A stretch of DNA of 64,000 nucleotides from assembly GCF_900186865.1 (NCBI RefSeq), contig NZ_LT906480.1, positions 313,501-377,500 of the forward strand. The letters run 5' to 3'. Shown piece by piece: positions 16,987-25,586 of this stretch; positions within the stretch are counted from its first letter, which is position 1; each line of letters starts with the position of its first letter. This DNA comes from Stenotrophomonas maltophilia (lineage in GTDB: Bacteria; Pseudomonadota; Gammaproteobacteria; Xanthomonadales; Xanthomonadaceae). The notes beneath the pieces are model-generated. The model was not told the origin of the DNA and searched no databases. It was given only the letters and a program-made list of their open reading frames with translations. Made by a program: the position numbers and the translations under genes.

Positions 16987-18201
16987 ATGATCGGCAGCGA
17001 TCATTCCCGCCTGGATTCTTCCGTGTCGTCGAGCTGGCTTGCGTCCCTGCTGCGCCCCGCGCCGGACTCGGCGGTGGCCGACCTGCTGCGGCGTGGCAAG
17101 TCGCCCTGGAGCGGTGCGATCCACCTGCTGTGGTCGGTCTGGATCTTCCTCACCCCGGTGCTCGGCAATGGCTTCACGGTGCGCTGGCTGCTGCTGACCG
17201 TGGCCAGCTATCCGCTGTTCCTGCTGCTCTATGCGAAGGTGATGCTGGCGCCACGGCACCACGCATGGCGCTATGCGCTGGGCATGATCCTGATGGCCCT
17301 GGTGCTGCTGCCGTGGTATCCGTCGGGACTGAGCTACTTCGTGTTCGGTTGCGTGATGATCCGCATGAGCAGCCGTGGCGGCTGGTGGGTGTACCTGTTG
17401 CAGCTCACCGGCCTGAACCTGTTGTTCTGCGGCGCTGCACTCTACGTCGGTTATCCGTGGCAAGCCATGGTGTGGATGCCGGCCGTGTCGTTCATCGTCG
17501 GCCTGGTGGTTAACGTGGAGGCCTTGAGCCATCAACGGGACGTTGCCCTGCAGCTGTCCCAGGACGAGGTGCGGCGGCTGGCCACCACCGCCGAGCGCGA
17601 GCGTATCGGCCGCGATCTGCATGACCTGCTGGGCCACACGCTGTCGCTGATCACGCTGAAGCTGGAACTGGCGCGCAAGCTGTACGACCGTGATGACGCG
17701 CGCGCGCGACAGGAGATCGGCGAAGCCGAGGCGATCGCCCGCGAGGCGCTGGCCCAGGTGCGCAGTGCGGTGACCGGCATCCGCGCCAGCGACCTGGCTG
17801 GCGAGCTGGCCTCGGCGCGCCTGCTGCTGGAATGCCAGCAGGTACACCTGCAGTACACACCGCCGCCGCCGATGCCGGTCGACGTGGAACGTGGGCTGGC
17901 GCTGGTGCTGCGCGAGGCTGCGACCAACATCGTGCGCCACGCGCAGGCGACCCGGGTGCAGGTGGATTTCATGCTTGAGGAACGACAGTTGGTGATGCAG
18001 ATACGCGATGACGGCCGCGGTGGCGTACAGGCCGAGGGCAACGGATTGTGTGGCATGCGCGAACGGGCGATGGCGCTGGGCGGCCAGTTGTCACTGCAGT
18101 CGCCGCGCGGCGAAGGCACGGTAGTGACCGTGCGCGTGCCACTGGTGGCCGCGACCACGCCGCTGTCGCCAGCGTCACTGGCGCAGGATGGTGCCGCATG
18201 A
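16987..18201 (+). CDS. DesK-type sensor histidine kinase
   Basis: 404 residues. Five or six N-terminal helices (about 40-180) with very short loops give a membrane-embedded sensor as in DesK/LiaS. Then HisKA_3 with phospho-acceptor His in ERIGRDLHDLLGHTLSLI, and HATPase_c with LVLREAATNIVRHA (N-box) and RDDGRGG...GNGLCGMRERA (G-boxes). It likely senses membrane state or a membrane-active compound, since it has no sizeable external domain. Overlaps the response-regulator gene by 4 bp; co-operonic with an ABC exporter. Confidence 0.91.
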   Translation: MIGSDHSRLDSSVSSSWLASLLRPAPDSAVADLLRRGKSPWSGAIHLLWSVWIFLTPVLGNGFTVRWLLLTVASYPLFLLLYAKVMLAPRHHAWRYALGMILMALVLLPWYPSGLSYFVFGCVMIRMSSRGGWWVYLLQLTGLNLLFCGAALYVGYPWQAMVWMPAVSFIVGLVVNVEALSHQRDVALQLSQDEVRRLATTAERERIGRDLHDLLGHTLSLITLKLELARKLYDRDDARARQEIGEAEAIAREALAQVRSAVTGIRASDLAGELASARLLLECQQVHLQYTPPPPMPVDVERGLALVLREAATNIVRHAQATRVQVDFMLEERQLVMQIRDDGRGGVQAEGNGLCGMRERAMALGGQLSLQSPRGEGTVVTVRVPLVAATTPLSPASLAQDGAA

Positions 18202-18800
18202 TCCGCATCCTGCTGGCCGAAGACCAGGCGATGGTGCGCGGTGCATTGTCGGCGCTGCTGGGCCTGGAGCCGGACATCGAGGTGCTGGGCAGCGCTGCTG
18301 ACGGCGAGGCGGCGTGGCGCATGCTGCAGCAGCTGCAGCCGGACATTCTGGTCACTGACATCGAAATGCCTGGCCTGTCCGGGCTGGAACTGGCCCAGCG
18401 CATCGCCCGCCACGAGTTGCCGATCAAGGTCGTGATCGTGACCACCTTCGCCCGTGCCGGCTTCCTGCGCCGCGCGCTGGAAGCGGGCGTGCTGGGCTAC
18501 CTGCTGAAGGACGCACCAGCCGAGAACCTGGCCGATGCCCTGCGCAAGGTGAAGCAGGGCATCCGCGCGATCGACCCGCAGCTGGCGCTGGATGCGTGGT
18601 CGCAGGCCGACCCGCTGACCGACCGCGAGCGCCGCGTGCTGCGGCTGGCGGGCGAGGGCCGCACCGCCAGCGAGATTGCCGAGCAGCTGGGGTTGTCGCA
18701 TGGCACGGTGCGCAATTACCTGTCCGAGTGCATCGGCAAGCTGGGCGTGGCCAACCGGATCGAGGCGTACCGGCTGGCGCGGCAGAAGGGATGGTTGTAG
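18198..18800 (+). CDS. NarL/DesR-type response regulator
   Basis: 200 residues. Receiver domain with acidic pocket E8-D9, phospho-acceptor D54 (VTDIEMPG) and the conserved Lys in GYLLKDAP. A LuxR-type helix-turn-helix at the C-terminus (LTDRERRVLRLAGEG, ASEIAEQLGLSHGTVRNYLS). The ATG overlaps the kinase stop as ATGA. Expected to activate the ABC operon and perhaps the divergent MacAB-like operon. Oddity: its TAG stop lies inside a GTAG that begins a repeat-rich non-coding stretch. Confidence 0.93.
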   Translation: MIRILLAEDQAMVRGALSALLGLEPDIEVLGSAADGEAAWRMLQQLQPDILVTDIEMPGLSGLELAQRIARHELPIKVVIVTTFARAGFLRRALEAGVLGYLLKDAPAENLADALRKVKQGIRAIDPQLALDAWSQADPLTDRERRVLRLAGEGRTASEIAEQLGLSHGTVRNYLSECIGKLGVANRIEAYRLARQKGWL

Positions 18801-18843
18801 GGGCGTGCGCCGACGCACTGGTAGCGCCGGGCGCTGCCCGGCG
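18797..18843 (+). repeat. GTAG-headed repeats: degenerate unit plus SMAG element
   Basis: A GTAG at 18797-18800 supplies the stop codon of the response regulator and heads a weak palindrome. A clear SMAG unit follows at 18821-18843 (GTAG then CGCCGGGC / GCCCGGCG stem). This is the same sequence type as the unit at 57797. Confidence 0.75.
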
Positions 18844-19450
18844 GATTGTTTCCGCGACCGCGGAGGGGGTGTCACTTTCTTTGCGCGTGCACCACGCTGC
18901 AGGAGCAGCGTGGAACGGCGTAGCCGGCCCGTAGGGTGGCGCACATGGATGTGCGCCATCAAGAAAGTAACCAAAGAAACGCTCCGCCGGCCGCGAGCCG
19001 GCGTGCTTCGCACGCCGGTGCCCTGCGCTCCTCGGTCCGTCGAGGGACGGCGCGGGAACTCGCTGCGCTCAGACACCCGCACCTCTTCGCCCTCGCCGGA
19101 CCTGCGGTGCTCGGCTCGCTCAAGGCGGACTGGAAGGTCAAGATCAACGGCAACAGCATCCACGCATGGCGTGGATCTACTGGGCGCAGCTGTCGCTCTT
19201 GATGTTGGGTCCGCCTTGAGCGAGCCGAGCATCGCAGGGGAATCAGGGGCGAAGAGGCGCCGGTGTTTGAGCGTAGCGAGTTCGGCGCCGTCCCCTGATT
19301 CACCGAGAAGCACAGGGTACCGGTGCGCAGCACCGGCTCGCGCTCTGGCGGCGCGTTTCTTTTGGTTACTTTTCTTTTCGCGCGAAAAGAAAAGTGACAC
19401 CCCCCCGCGGTCGCGGAAAACAATCCGCCGGGAACACCCGGCGAACCCCA
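18838..19450. repeat. Long imperfect inverted repeat (about 270-bp arms), non-coding
   Basis: The left arm (from GCGGATTGTTTCCGCGACCGCGG at about 18841) and the right arm (ending with the same sequence reversed near 19431) align over most of their length as inverted copies. Shared blocks include a GTGTCACTTT stretch, AAGTAACCAAAGAAACGC, a CTCGCTGCGCTCA-like block and CTCGGCTCGCTCAAGGCGGAC next to the centre. The right arm has a strong hairpin (TTTTCTTTTCGCGCGAAAAGAAAA). The open frames through it are spurious. It looks like two copies of a dispersed Xanthomonadaceae intergenic element placed head to head. It fills the 650-bp gap between the response regulator and cytochrome b561. Confidence 0.8.
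19158..19180 (-). repeat. SMAG element at the centre of the long inverted repeat
   Basis: On the minus strand GTAG followed by stem ATCCACGC / GCGTGGAT; identical in stem to 10422-10444. Its position between the two arms suggests insertion into, or formation of, the long palindrome's loop. Confidence 0.85.
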
Positions 19451-19987
19451 TCAATCCTTCCCGCGCGCCATCGCCTGGAACACGCCATCCCGCCGCACCC
19501 ACAAATGGAACAGCGCCGCACCCACGTGCATCAGCACCGTGGCGAACAACACATAGGCCAGCAGGCTGTGCGCATTACGCAACGCGGCATACAGCGCCGG
19601 GGTGTGCGGCACGATCGGCGGCAGGTGCAGGCTACCCCACAGCACGATCGGGTAACCGCCGGCCGACAGCATCGCCCAGCCGATCAATGGCATCGCCAGC
19701 ATCAGTGCATACAGCATCCAGTGCGAGGCCTTGGCCGCCATCACCTGCCACACCGGCAGGTCGGCCGGCAGTGGCGGCGGGCGGTGGCGCAGGCGGTTGT
19801 ACAGGCGCAGCAGCACCAGCAGCAGGATCGCGATGCCCAGTGGTCGGTGCAGGTCGATCAGCATCGGCCGCAGGTGCAGCGAGGCGACCATGGTCACGCC
19901 GATGAACAGCATGGCGATGATCATCAGCGCCATGGTCCAGTGCAGCACCCGCGCCAGCAGGTTGAAGTGGCCGTTATGGGTGCTCAT
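19451..19987 (-). CDS. Cytochrome b561
   Basis: 178 residues, four transmembrane helices with the expected haem-ligand histidines: LARVLHWTMALM in helix 1, DLHRPLGI, KASHWMLYALML and NAHSLLAYVLFA. A b-type dihaem membrane protein of the YodB/CybB family that passes electrons from quinol to a periplasmic partner. Its start overlaps the stop of the catalase-like gene by 4 bp, so it probably delivers electrons to that peroxidase, a pairing seen repeatedly in Proteobacteria. Confidence 0.92.
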   Translation of the reverse strand: MSTHNGHFNLLARVLHWTMALMIIAMLFIGVTMVASLHLRPMLIDLHRPLGIAILLLVLLRLYNRLRHRPPPLPADLPVWQVMAAKASHWMLYALMLAMPLIGWAMLSAGGYPIVLWGSLHLPPIVPHTPALYAALRNAHSLLAYVLFATVLMHVGAALFHLWVRRDGVFQAMARGKD

Positions 19988-21087
19988 CGCGCGGCCTCCT
20001 TCGGTTGCTCGACGTTGCCGCTGGCGCGCTCGCGCTCACGGCGGTTGAATGACTGCGAGTACACCGCAGAGCGTGCGGCCAGGATCGGATCATCACTGCC
20101 GCGCACGCCACTGGGCAGGATCAGCGGATCGAAGTTGATCTGGCCGCACGCGCCTTTTTCCTGCGACTGCATGCGGTCCAGGCTGAGTACGCCGGCCACC
20201 ACCTGATCACGCGACTCGGGCCACGGCACCGACGGATCATCAATGGCATCACCGGGCTCGGCGGTGGTGACGACCAGGTTCCAGCGCACCGGGCCGCTGG
20301 CCATGCGCTGTTGCAGTTCCTGGCTGAGGAAATCGACGCCGGCCTGCTTCCGCGTTTCCGCATCCATCTCCACCACCGGCGCCTGCGGCTGCCAGCGCCA
20401 GCGCACCGCGCGCTTCTGGCCCTGCGCGTTGGTGAACCAGAAGCTGTTGACGCTGTTGAAGGTGGTGTCGGCCCAGCTGCTGGTCCACGGTGCCGTCCTG
20501 GCCCACTGCTGGAACGCCTGTGCACTGGGGTATTTCGCCAGCACCGCGGCCATCTTCTGCGGGTCGGGCTTGCCGGTGGCCGGGTCGGGAATGGAGGCGC
20601 GCGTCTGCTCGTAGAACGCCTCGGCATCGGGCACCGCGAAGAACGGGAAGCTGTTCATTGCCATCCGCCATTCCTGGCCGTCATCGCCGACCATCTGCAC
20701 CGCCAGGCTGCGTACGCGCGCGGTGTTGTCGGCGCCGTAGGGATCACCGCCGCCGATCGACAGGCGGCCCATCACCGGCACGCGGCGCTGCGAGAACACC
20801 CGTGCACTGGACAGGGTAGGGGCCTGTGCACTGGGTTCGAACCAGCCGCTCACGCAGATGCCCTTGCTGTGCGCCCGGCGGAACCCGGGATGTGCCGGGC
20901 CGGTGGCTTCGATGGTGTCGGTGAAGCGCTGCGCGGTCAGGCGGTCGCCAATCCAGCCGGCCAGCCAGGCGAAGGCCAGCGCGACGGCACCCAGAATGAG
21001 TGCGATCAGTGCGATCCAGAGCAGGGGGGAATGCTTGCGTGGCGCGCCCGGCGTCTGGCCAGCGCGGGTGTAGCGGAAGAGCGACAT
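19984..21087 (-). CDS. Membrane-anchored catalase-family peroxidase
   Basis: 367 residues from ATG 21087 (a longer frame reaches 21135 but has no better start). An N-terminal helix (SPLLWIALIALILGAVALAFAWLAG) gives a signal anchor or signal peptide. The catalase core has the distal His in GFRRAHSKGICVSG, the Asn-bearing MAMNSFPFFAV, and the proximal Tyr region DDPILAARSAVYSQSFNRR. At about 370 residues it is the small SrpA-like type, which usually acts as a peroxidase rather than a full catalase. Overlap with cytochrome b561 points to a periplasmic quinol-dependent peroxide-removal pair. Confidence 0.88.
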   Translation of the reverse strand: MSLFRYTRAGQTPGAPRKHSPLLWIALIALILGAVALAFAWLAGWIGDRLTAQRFTDTIEATGPAHPGFRRAHSKGICVSGWFEPSAQAPTLSSARVFSQRRVPVMGRLSIGGGDPYGADNTARVRSLAVQMVGDDGQEWRMAMNSFPFFAVPDAEAFYEQTRASIPDPATGKPDPQKMAAVLAKYPSAQAFQQWARTAPWTSSWADTTFNSVNSFWFTNAQGQKRAVRWRWQPQAPVVEMDAETRKQAGVDFLSQELQQRMASGPVRWNLVVTTAEPGDAIDDPSVPWPESRDQVVAGVLSLDRMQSQEKGACGQINFDPLILPSGVRGSDDPILAARSAVYSQSFNRRERERASGNVEQPKEAAR

Positions 21088-21223
21088 GGTCGGAGTCCTG
21101 CCTTCACGGAGCGTGTGGGTGGTCGACCCACACATCCTCGCAGAACCCGGCCGGGGCCGAAATTCAATTTTTCGTCAGAATTTCCGGGGACGGCGTGCCG
21201 ACCAACGGTCGGCACCCAACCGA

Positions 21224-22591
21224 TCAGCTGTAGCGCTGCTTCAGCATCGTCCACGCCGAGCGCAGCGCCAGCGCTTCGCCACCGGCCGGACGGCCCGGGC
21301 GCTCGCCGTCGTTCCAGGCATACACGTCCAGGTGCGCCCAGCGCTGGCCGTCTTCCAGGAAGCGTTCCAGGTACAGCGCGGCGGTAACCGAGCCGGCCAT
21401 GCGCGAACCGGCGTTGGCCAGGTCGGCGATGCCGCTGCTCAGGTAGCGCAGGTAGGGGCGCCACAGCGGCATGCGCCAGACCGGGTCGCGGGTCGCGTCA
21501 CCGGCCTGCAGCCACTGCTGGGCCACCGTGTCGTCGTTGCTGAACAGTGCCGGCAGGTCCGGGCCCAGGGCGATGCGCGCGGCACCGGTGAGGGTGGCGA
21601 AGTCCAGCACCAGGTCCGGTTTCTGCTCACCGGCGAAGGTCAATGCGTCGCACAGGATCACGCGGCCCTCGGCGTCGGTGTTGTCGATCTCCACGCTCAG
21701 GCCCTTGCGGGTGGCGATGACCTCGCCCGGACGGAACGCATCGGGGCCGATCGCGTTTTCCACAGCGGGCACCAGCAGGGTCAGGCGCACCGGCAGCCCG
21801 CGCGCCATCACCAGGCCGGCCAGGGCCAGTGCGTGCGCGGCGCCGCCCATGTCCTTCTTCATGTTGCGCATGCCGTCGGCCGGCTTGATGTCCAGCCCGC
21901 CGGTATCGAAGCACACGCCCTTGCCCACCAGCACCAGTGCCGGGTCGGTCTCCCTGCCCCAGCGCAGCACGACCAGGCGCGGCGCACGATGCGAAGCGCG
22001 GCCCACGGCGTGGATGGCCGGGAAATTCTGCTTCAGCAGTTCGTCGCCGGTAATCGCCTCGACCTGCGCACCATGTGCATCGGCCAGCGCGCGCGCGGCG
22101 TCTTCCAGCTGCTGCGGGCCCATGTCTTCGGTCGGGGTGTTGACCCAGTCGCGCACGCGCAGGCTGGCGGCGATCAGGTCGGCCACTTCGCCGGTCGGCG
22201 AGGCCACCAGCTGCGCCGGTGCGCGGTTGCGCCTGCGATAGCGGTCAAAGCGGTAGCTGCCCAGGCCCCAGCCCAGCTGCAGCAGCGCCAGTTCGGCGGC
22301 CGGCAGTTCATTGGCCAGCTGCCAGACGCTGCCTTCCGGCAGCGCGTGCGGCGCATGCGCATAGCTGTAGGCATCGGCACGATCACCCACGCCCATCACG
22401 GCACCGGCCAGGCCGTCGGCGCCCGGCAGCAGTGCCACGCTGTGGGCGCCGGCGTTGAAGCCCTGCGATGCCAGCCACGCCTGCGTGGCAGCCGGCTGGC
22501 TGTCCTTCCAGGCGGCGAACTGCTCGCGGTCCAGCACGTACAACGGCAGCGCCGCAGCGGTGTCGGCGGTGAAACCAGTGATCTCGCTCAT
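21224..22591 (-). CDS. Leucyl aminopeptidase, peptidase M17
   Basis: 455 residues. The metal and catalytic signatures of M17 are present: GKGVCFDTGGLDIKPADGM, KKDMGGAAHALALAGL and the family signature NTDAEGRVILCDAL, with the LDFATLTGAARIALG loop after it. A cytoplasmic di-zinc hexameric exopeptidase that removes N-terminal residues in peptide turnover. Slightly shorter than E. coli PepA in the N-terminal domain; it may match the PepB-like or general leucyl aminopeptidase group. Its start is 4 bp downstream of the HAD gene's stop, so they are co-transcribed. Confidence 0.92.
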   Translation of the reverse strand: MSEITGFTADTAAALPLYVLDREQFAAWKDSQPAATQAWLASQGFNAGAHSVALLPGADGLAGAVMGVGDRADAYSYAHAPHALPEGSVWQLANELPAAELALLQLGWGLGSYRFDRYRRRNRAPAQLVASPTGEVADLIAASLRVRDWVNTPTEDMGPQQLEDAARALADAHGAQVEAITGDELLKQNFPAIHAVGRASHRAPRLVVLRWGRETDPALVLVGKGVCFDTGGLDIKPADGMRNMKKDMGGAAHALALAGLVMARGLPVRLTLLVPAVENAIGPDAFRPGEVIATRKGLSVEIDNTDAEGRVILCDALTFAGEQKPDLVLDFATLTGAARIALGPDLPALFSNDDTVAQQWLQAGDATRDPVWRMPLWRPYLRYLSSGIADLANAGSRMAGSVTAALYLERFLEDGQRWAHLDVYAWNDGERPGRPAGGEALALRSAWTMLKQRYS

Positions 22592-22594
22592 GCG

Positions 22595-23314
22595 TCAGGT
22601 ACTCCGGGGTGCGGCGGCGTCGAGGTTGGCATCCAACCAGTCGGCCAGGCCGGTAAGGGTGTCGAACTGCAGGTCCGGCTGCAGCTGCGGATGGGTCCAG
22701 GTGGCTGCGTCGCGGTTGATCCAGCAGCCGCGCAGGCCGGCGGCAATCGCCCCGGCCACGTCCATGTCGACATGATCGCCGACGTGCAGCACCTGTGCCG
22801 GTGCCGCACCCAGGCGGGTGCACGCGGCATGGAAGATGCTGGCTTCGGGCTTGGCCGCGCCGTGTTCGCGCGAACCCAGCTGGAAGGCGAAATGATGGGC
22901 CAGGCCGATCCGCTCCAGGTCGGCGTTGCCGTTGCTCAGCGCCGCCACCGGTACCCGTGCGGCAATGCGCGCCAGCGCGTCGATCGCATCGGGATAGCAC
23001 TCCACCTGGTTGCGCGCGGCGTAGAACACTTCATACGCAGGCTCCAGCAGATCGAGGCTGGCACCGCTGGTGTGCAGTGCTTCGTGCAGGGTCAGCCGGC
23101 GCAGCGCACTCAGGTCGTGGTGGAGGTGCGGATGGGCGTGGTACAGCCGCTCGCGCAGTTCGCGCATCGCCTCCACCGGATACATCGCGGCGGTAGCGGG
23201 GCTGTGTTCGCACATCCAGGCGTGCAGAACCTGTTCGATGCGGGCGCCGATCGGAGCGAACGGCCACAGCGTGTCGTCAAGGTCGAGGGTGATGGCTTGG
23301 ACGGGGAAATTCAC
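22595..23314 (-). CDS. HAD-family phosphatase (subclass IA, YjjG/pyrimidine nucleotidase-like)
   Basis: 239 residues, GTG start at 23314. HAD motifs: I ITLDLDDTLWPF (nucleophile and general acid Asp), II ALSNGN, III Lys in KPEASIFHAA, IV HVGDHVDMDVAGAIAAGL. A helical cap sits between motifs I and II, as in subclass IA. Likely dephosphorylates a small phosphometabolite; substrate cannot be read from sequence. Directly upstream of the aminopeptidase gene in the same direction. Confidence 0.88.
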   Translation of the reverse strand: MNFPVQAITLDLDDTLWPFAPIGARIEQVLHAWMCEHSPATAAMYPVEAMRELRERLYHAHPHLHHDLSALRRLTLHEALHTSGASLDLLEPAYEVFYAARNQVECYPDAIDALARIAARVPVAALSNGNADLERIGLAHHFAFQLGSREHGAAKPEASIFHAACTRLGAAPAQVLHVGDHVDMDVAGAIAAGLRGCWINRDAATWTHPQLQPDLQFDTLTGLADWLDANLDAAAPRST

Positions 23315-23388
23315 CCCGCCATTCTACCCCTGCCCGCGCGGGCTTTCATGCGACGCGGCGGGCGGGTGGGCACTGTGGCTGGGCCGGG

Positions 23389-23856
23389 TCAGCGCAGGTT
23401 GTACGAGCAGGCGATGGTGGTCTGGCCGTCGAACTGCTGCACGTCCAGGTTGTGCCGCCCAACTTCCTTCGTGTAGGTGCCTGCTACCGGGTCGGACATC
23501 TTCGCCAGTGCCGCGACCTGTTCCACACTGGCCGAGCTGAAGTACGCGGTGAAACTGTCGATGCCATCCTCGCCGCTGTCGCCGTCATAGGACTGCAGCC
23601 GGTTCACGGGCTGGCCCAGCACCATCAAGGGCGTGGTCAGCCGGAACTCGCCGCTGGATTCGCCGTCCTGCACCCTTGCCGGGGCCGGTGTCAGCATCCG
23701 GGCCATGGCGTCGAACTGTATGGGCGTGAGGTGCCGCTTGCAGGTAACCGCCTCAGCAAGCTGGGTGCGCGCCTGATCGGCAGTCGGCGGTGTCGCGGCG
23801 AACGCGGGAGCGGCAATGCAGGCCAAGGCAAGGCAACGCGTGGCGAGAGAGTTCAT
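23389..23856 (-). CDS. Secreted protein of unknown function
   Basis: 155 residues from ATG 23856. A signal peptide (MNSLATRCLALACIAAPAFA) precedes a small soluble domain with two Cys (CKRHLTP and the C-terminal IACSYNLR) that could form a disulfide in the periplasm. No family recognised. It lies alone between the HAD gene and a permease gene, with over 70 bp on each side. Confidence 0.7.
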   Translation of the reverse strand: MNSLATRCLALACIAAPAFAATPPTADQARTQLAEAVTCKRHLTPIQFDAMARMLTPAPARVQDGESSGEFRLTTPLMVLGQPVNRLQSYDGDSGEDGIDSFTAYFSSASVEQVAALAKMSDPVAGTYTKEVGRHNLDVQQFDGQTTIACSYNLR

Positions 23857-23947
23857 CCGAGCGGATCCATCCGGGTAGGGCGCCATAGTCTGCCACTTCG
23901 TCCCTGTTTCTGGTTCCGCCACCTGCGTCCATCCGTTGTTGATGCCG

Positions 23948-25057
23948 TCACTCCAGCAGGCGTGCCCAGCCCTGCATGCCGTCCAGGCGTGCCAGCACCA
24001 GCTTGATGCACACCAGCAGCGGCACCGCCAGCAGCAGCCCGATCATGCCCCAGGCCCAGCCGAACACCATCAGCGCCAGGATCAGCACCAGCGGCGACAG
24101 CTTCATCCGACGGCCCAGCACGATCGGGGTCACCATCTGCCCTTCCAGTGTGTGCAGGCCCAGGTAGGCGGCCGCTGGCAGCAGGGCCTGCAGCGGTTCG
24201 CGGAACTCGACGAAGCCCATCAACAGCATCAGCGCCACGCCGATCAACGGACCCACATACGGCGCAAAATTCAGCAGCGCGGCCACCGTGCCCCACAGCA
24301 GCGCTTCCTGCAGGCCGATACCGAGCAGCATCAGCACGCCGGCGAACACCAGCCCGACCAGAGTGTTGATGACGCTGATGGTCAGCACGTAACGCGAGAC
24401 CTCGCGTTCGATCGAACGCAGGATGTCCGTGGTGAAGCGCTGCTGCTGGCGGTTGGGGAACAGGGCGATCGCCGCGCGCTGCAGGCTCTGCCCGTAGATC
24501 ATGAAGAACAGCGTCAGCAGCACCACGGCCAACACCGAGGCAGCCAGCCGCGGCGCACGGGTCAGCATGCGGTAGGGGTCGTCCAGCTGGGTGCGGATCA
24601 CCTGCACCTTGTGGTTGCTGTCACCACCGGCCACGCGGGCGAAGTTTTCCGCCGCCTGGTTGGCCTGCTGCACCGGCTTGGTCAGGTCCTGCACCTGGCG
24701 GGCGACCTTGCGCAGCTGCTGTGGGGCTTCCTGCGCCCATTCCATCGCCGGGCCGATCAGCTGCACGGCCAGCGAACCGGTCACGCCCAGGCCGGCGCCG
24801 AGGATCAACAGTGCGCCCAGCGCGCGCGGAATCCACAGCTTCTGCAGCAGGCGCAGGATCGGGTTGCCGACCAGGGCGAAGAACATCGCCAGCAGCACCG
24901 GCAGGATGATGTCCTGCGCGGCCCACAGCGTGTAGCCCACCGCCAGGGTCGCCAGCACCACCAGCGACATCGGCCCGCGCGGGCGCGACGGTGGTGGCAG
25001 CGCTGCCTCTGGCTCGTCGGGGCCGGCCGGTGGCGGGGACAGGAGGGACTCGCTCAT
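23948..25057 (-). CDS. AI-2E family (UPF0118/PerM-like) membrane protein
   Basis: 369 residues from ATG 25057; the open frame upstream is Arg/Pro-rich shadow sequence. Seven or eight hydrophobic segments, with a hydrophilic block of about 80 residues after helix 3 (QEAPQQLRKVARQVQDLTKP) and a re-entrant C-terminal part (NFAPYVGPLIGVALMLLMGF, a family hallmark; LVLILALMVFGWAWGMIGLLLAVPLL). This family includes TqsA, YdiK, PerM and some Na+/H+ antiporters, so the substrate cannot be stated. Confidence 0.88.
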   Translation of the reverse strand: MSESLLSPPPAGPDEPEAALPPPSRPRGPMSLVVLATLAVGYTLWAAQDIILPVLLAMFFALVGNPILRLLQKLWIPRALGALLILGAGLGVTGSLAVQLIGPAMEWAQEAPQQLRKVARQVQDLTKPVQQANQAAENFARVAGGDSNHKVQVIRTQLDDPYRMLTRAPRLAASVLAVVLLTLFFMIYGQSLQRAAIALFPNRQQQRFTTDILRSIEREVSRYVLTISVINTLVGLVFAGVLMLLGIGLQEALLWGTVAALLNFAPYVGPLIGVALMLLMGFVEFREPLQALLPAAAYLGLHTLEGQMVTPIVLGRRMKLSPLVLILALMVFGWAWGMIGLLLAVPLLVCIKLVLARLDGMQGWARLLE

Positions 25058-25124
25058 CGACGCATCAACCGGAAAGGGGAGCGCATTATCCGCCGGCCGC
25101 GATCGGCGCGGCGGATTCCATGGA

Positions 25125-25586
25125 TCAACGTTCGGACAGCTCGGTGGCCGCTTCGGCCGGACGCGGTCCGCGCAGGTCCGGTTCTGGCTCCGGCACGGAG
25201 CGTGGTGCCGGTGCCGGCCGTGCTCCGGCAGCGGAGGCCGCTGCCTGTGCCTGCTCGCTGGCATCGTCGGCTTCTTCGGCCGCATCGTCGGCGGTGGCCG
25301 CAGCCTGCGCCGCCATCGCCGTGGCGAACGCCGCCTGCGCACTGGCGAACAGGTTCGAGACCGAACCGACCATCTGCAGCCAGCGGGCACCGTTGACCTT
25401 GCCCGGCACCTCCAGCTTGCCGGCGATGAAGCCACCGGCCAGGCCGACCACCACGATGCGCAACGGCGACCAGCCCTGTCGCCATACCTGGCCGAGGGTG
25501 GACCAGTGGTCCTGTGTCTCGCCCAGGCGCACGGTCACCACCTGTTCGCAGCGTTTTACCCGCCGCTGCAGCGCGCCGAACTTCAT
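25125..25586 (-). CDS. YqjK-like membrane-associated protein
   Basis: 153 residues. A short basic N-terminus, one hydrophobic segment (SPLRIVVVGLAGGFIAGKL) and an Ala/Glu/Asp-rich low-complexity C-terminus. It is third in a minus-strand trio with an ElaB/YqjD-type and a YqjE-type gene, overlapping the latter by 4 bp, which is the order of enterobacterial yqjDEK. Assignment to YqjK is therefore by position and shape, not clear similarity. May help bind ribosomes or stress complexes at the membrane, as proposed for YqjD. Confidence 0.65.
   Translation of the reverse strand: MKFGALQRRVKRCEQVVTVRLGETQDHWSTLGQVWRQGWSPLRIVVVGLAGGFIAGKLEVPGKVNGARWLQMVGSVSNLFASAQAAFATAMAAQAAATADDAAEEADDASEQAQAAASAAGARPAPAPRSVPEPEPDLRGPRPAEAATELSER

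Noticed and set aside
15874..17940. 688-codon minus-strand frame opposite the ABC permease and histidine kinase
   Set aside because: Gln/His/Arg-rich shadow sequence; plus-strand genes here have intact motifs and overlapping start/stop codons.
18838..19450. Insertion sequence or short protein genes in the repeat-rich gap
   Set aside because: No transposase motif in any frame; the open frames follow the inverted-repeat structure, not coding bias.
21086..23476. 796-codon plus-strand frame across the aminopeptidase and HAD genes
   Set aside because: Spans two real genes on the other strand, crosses their junction and shows no recognisable domain.
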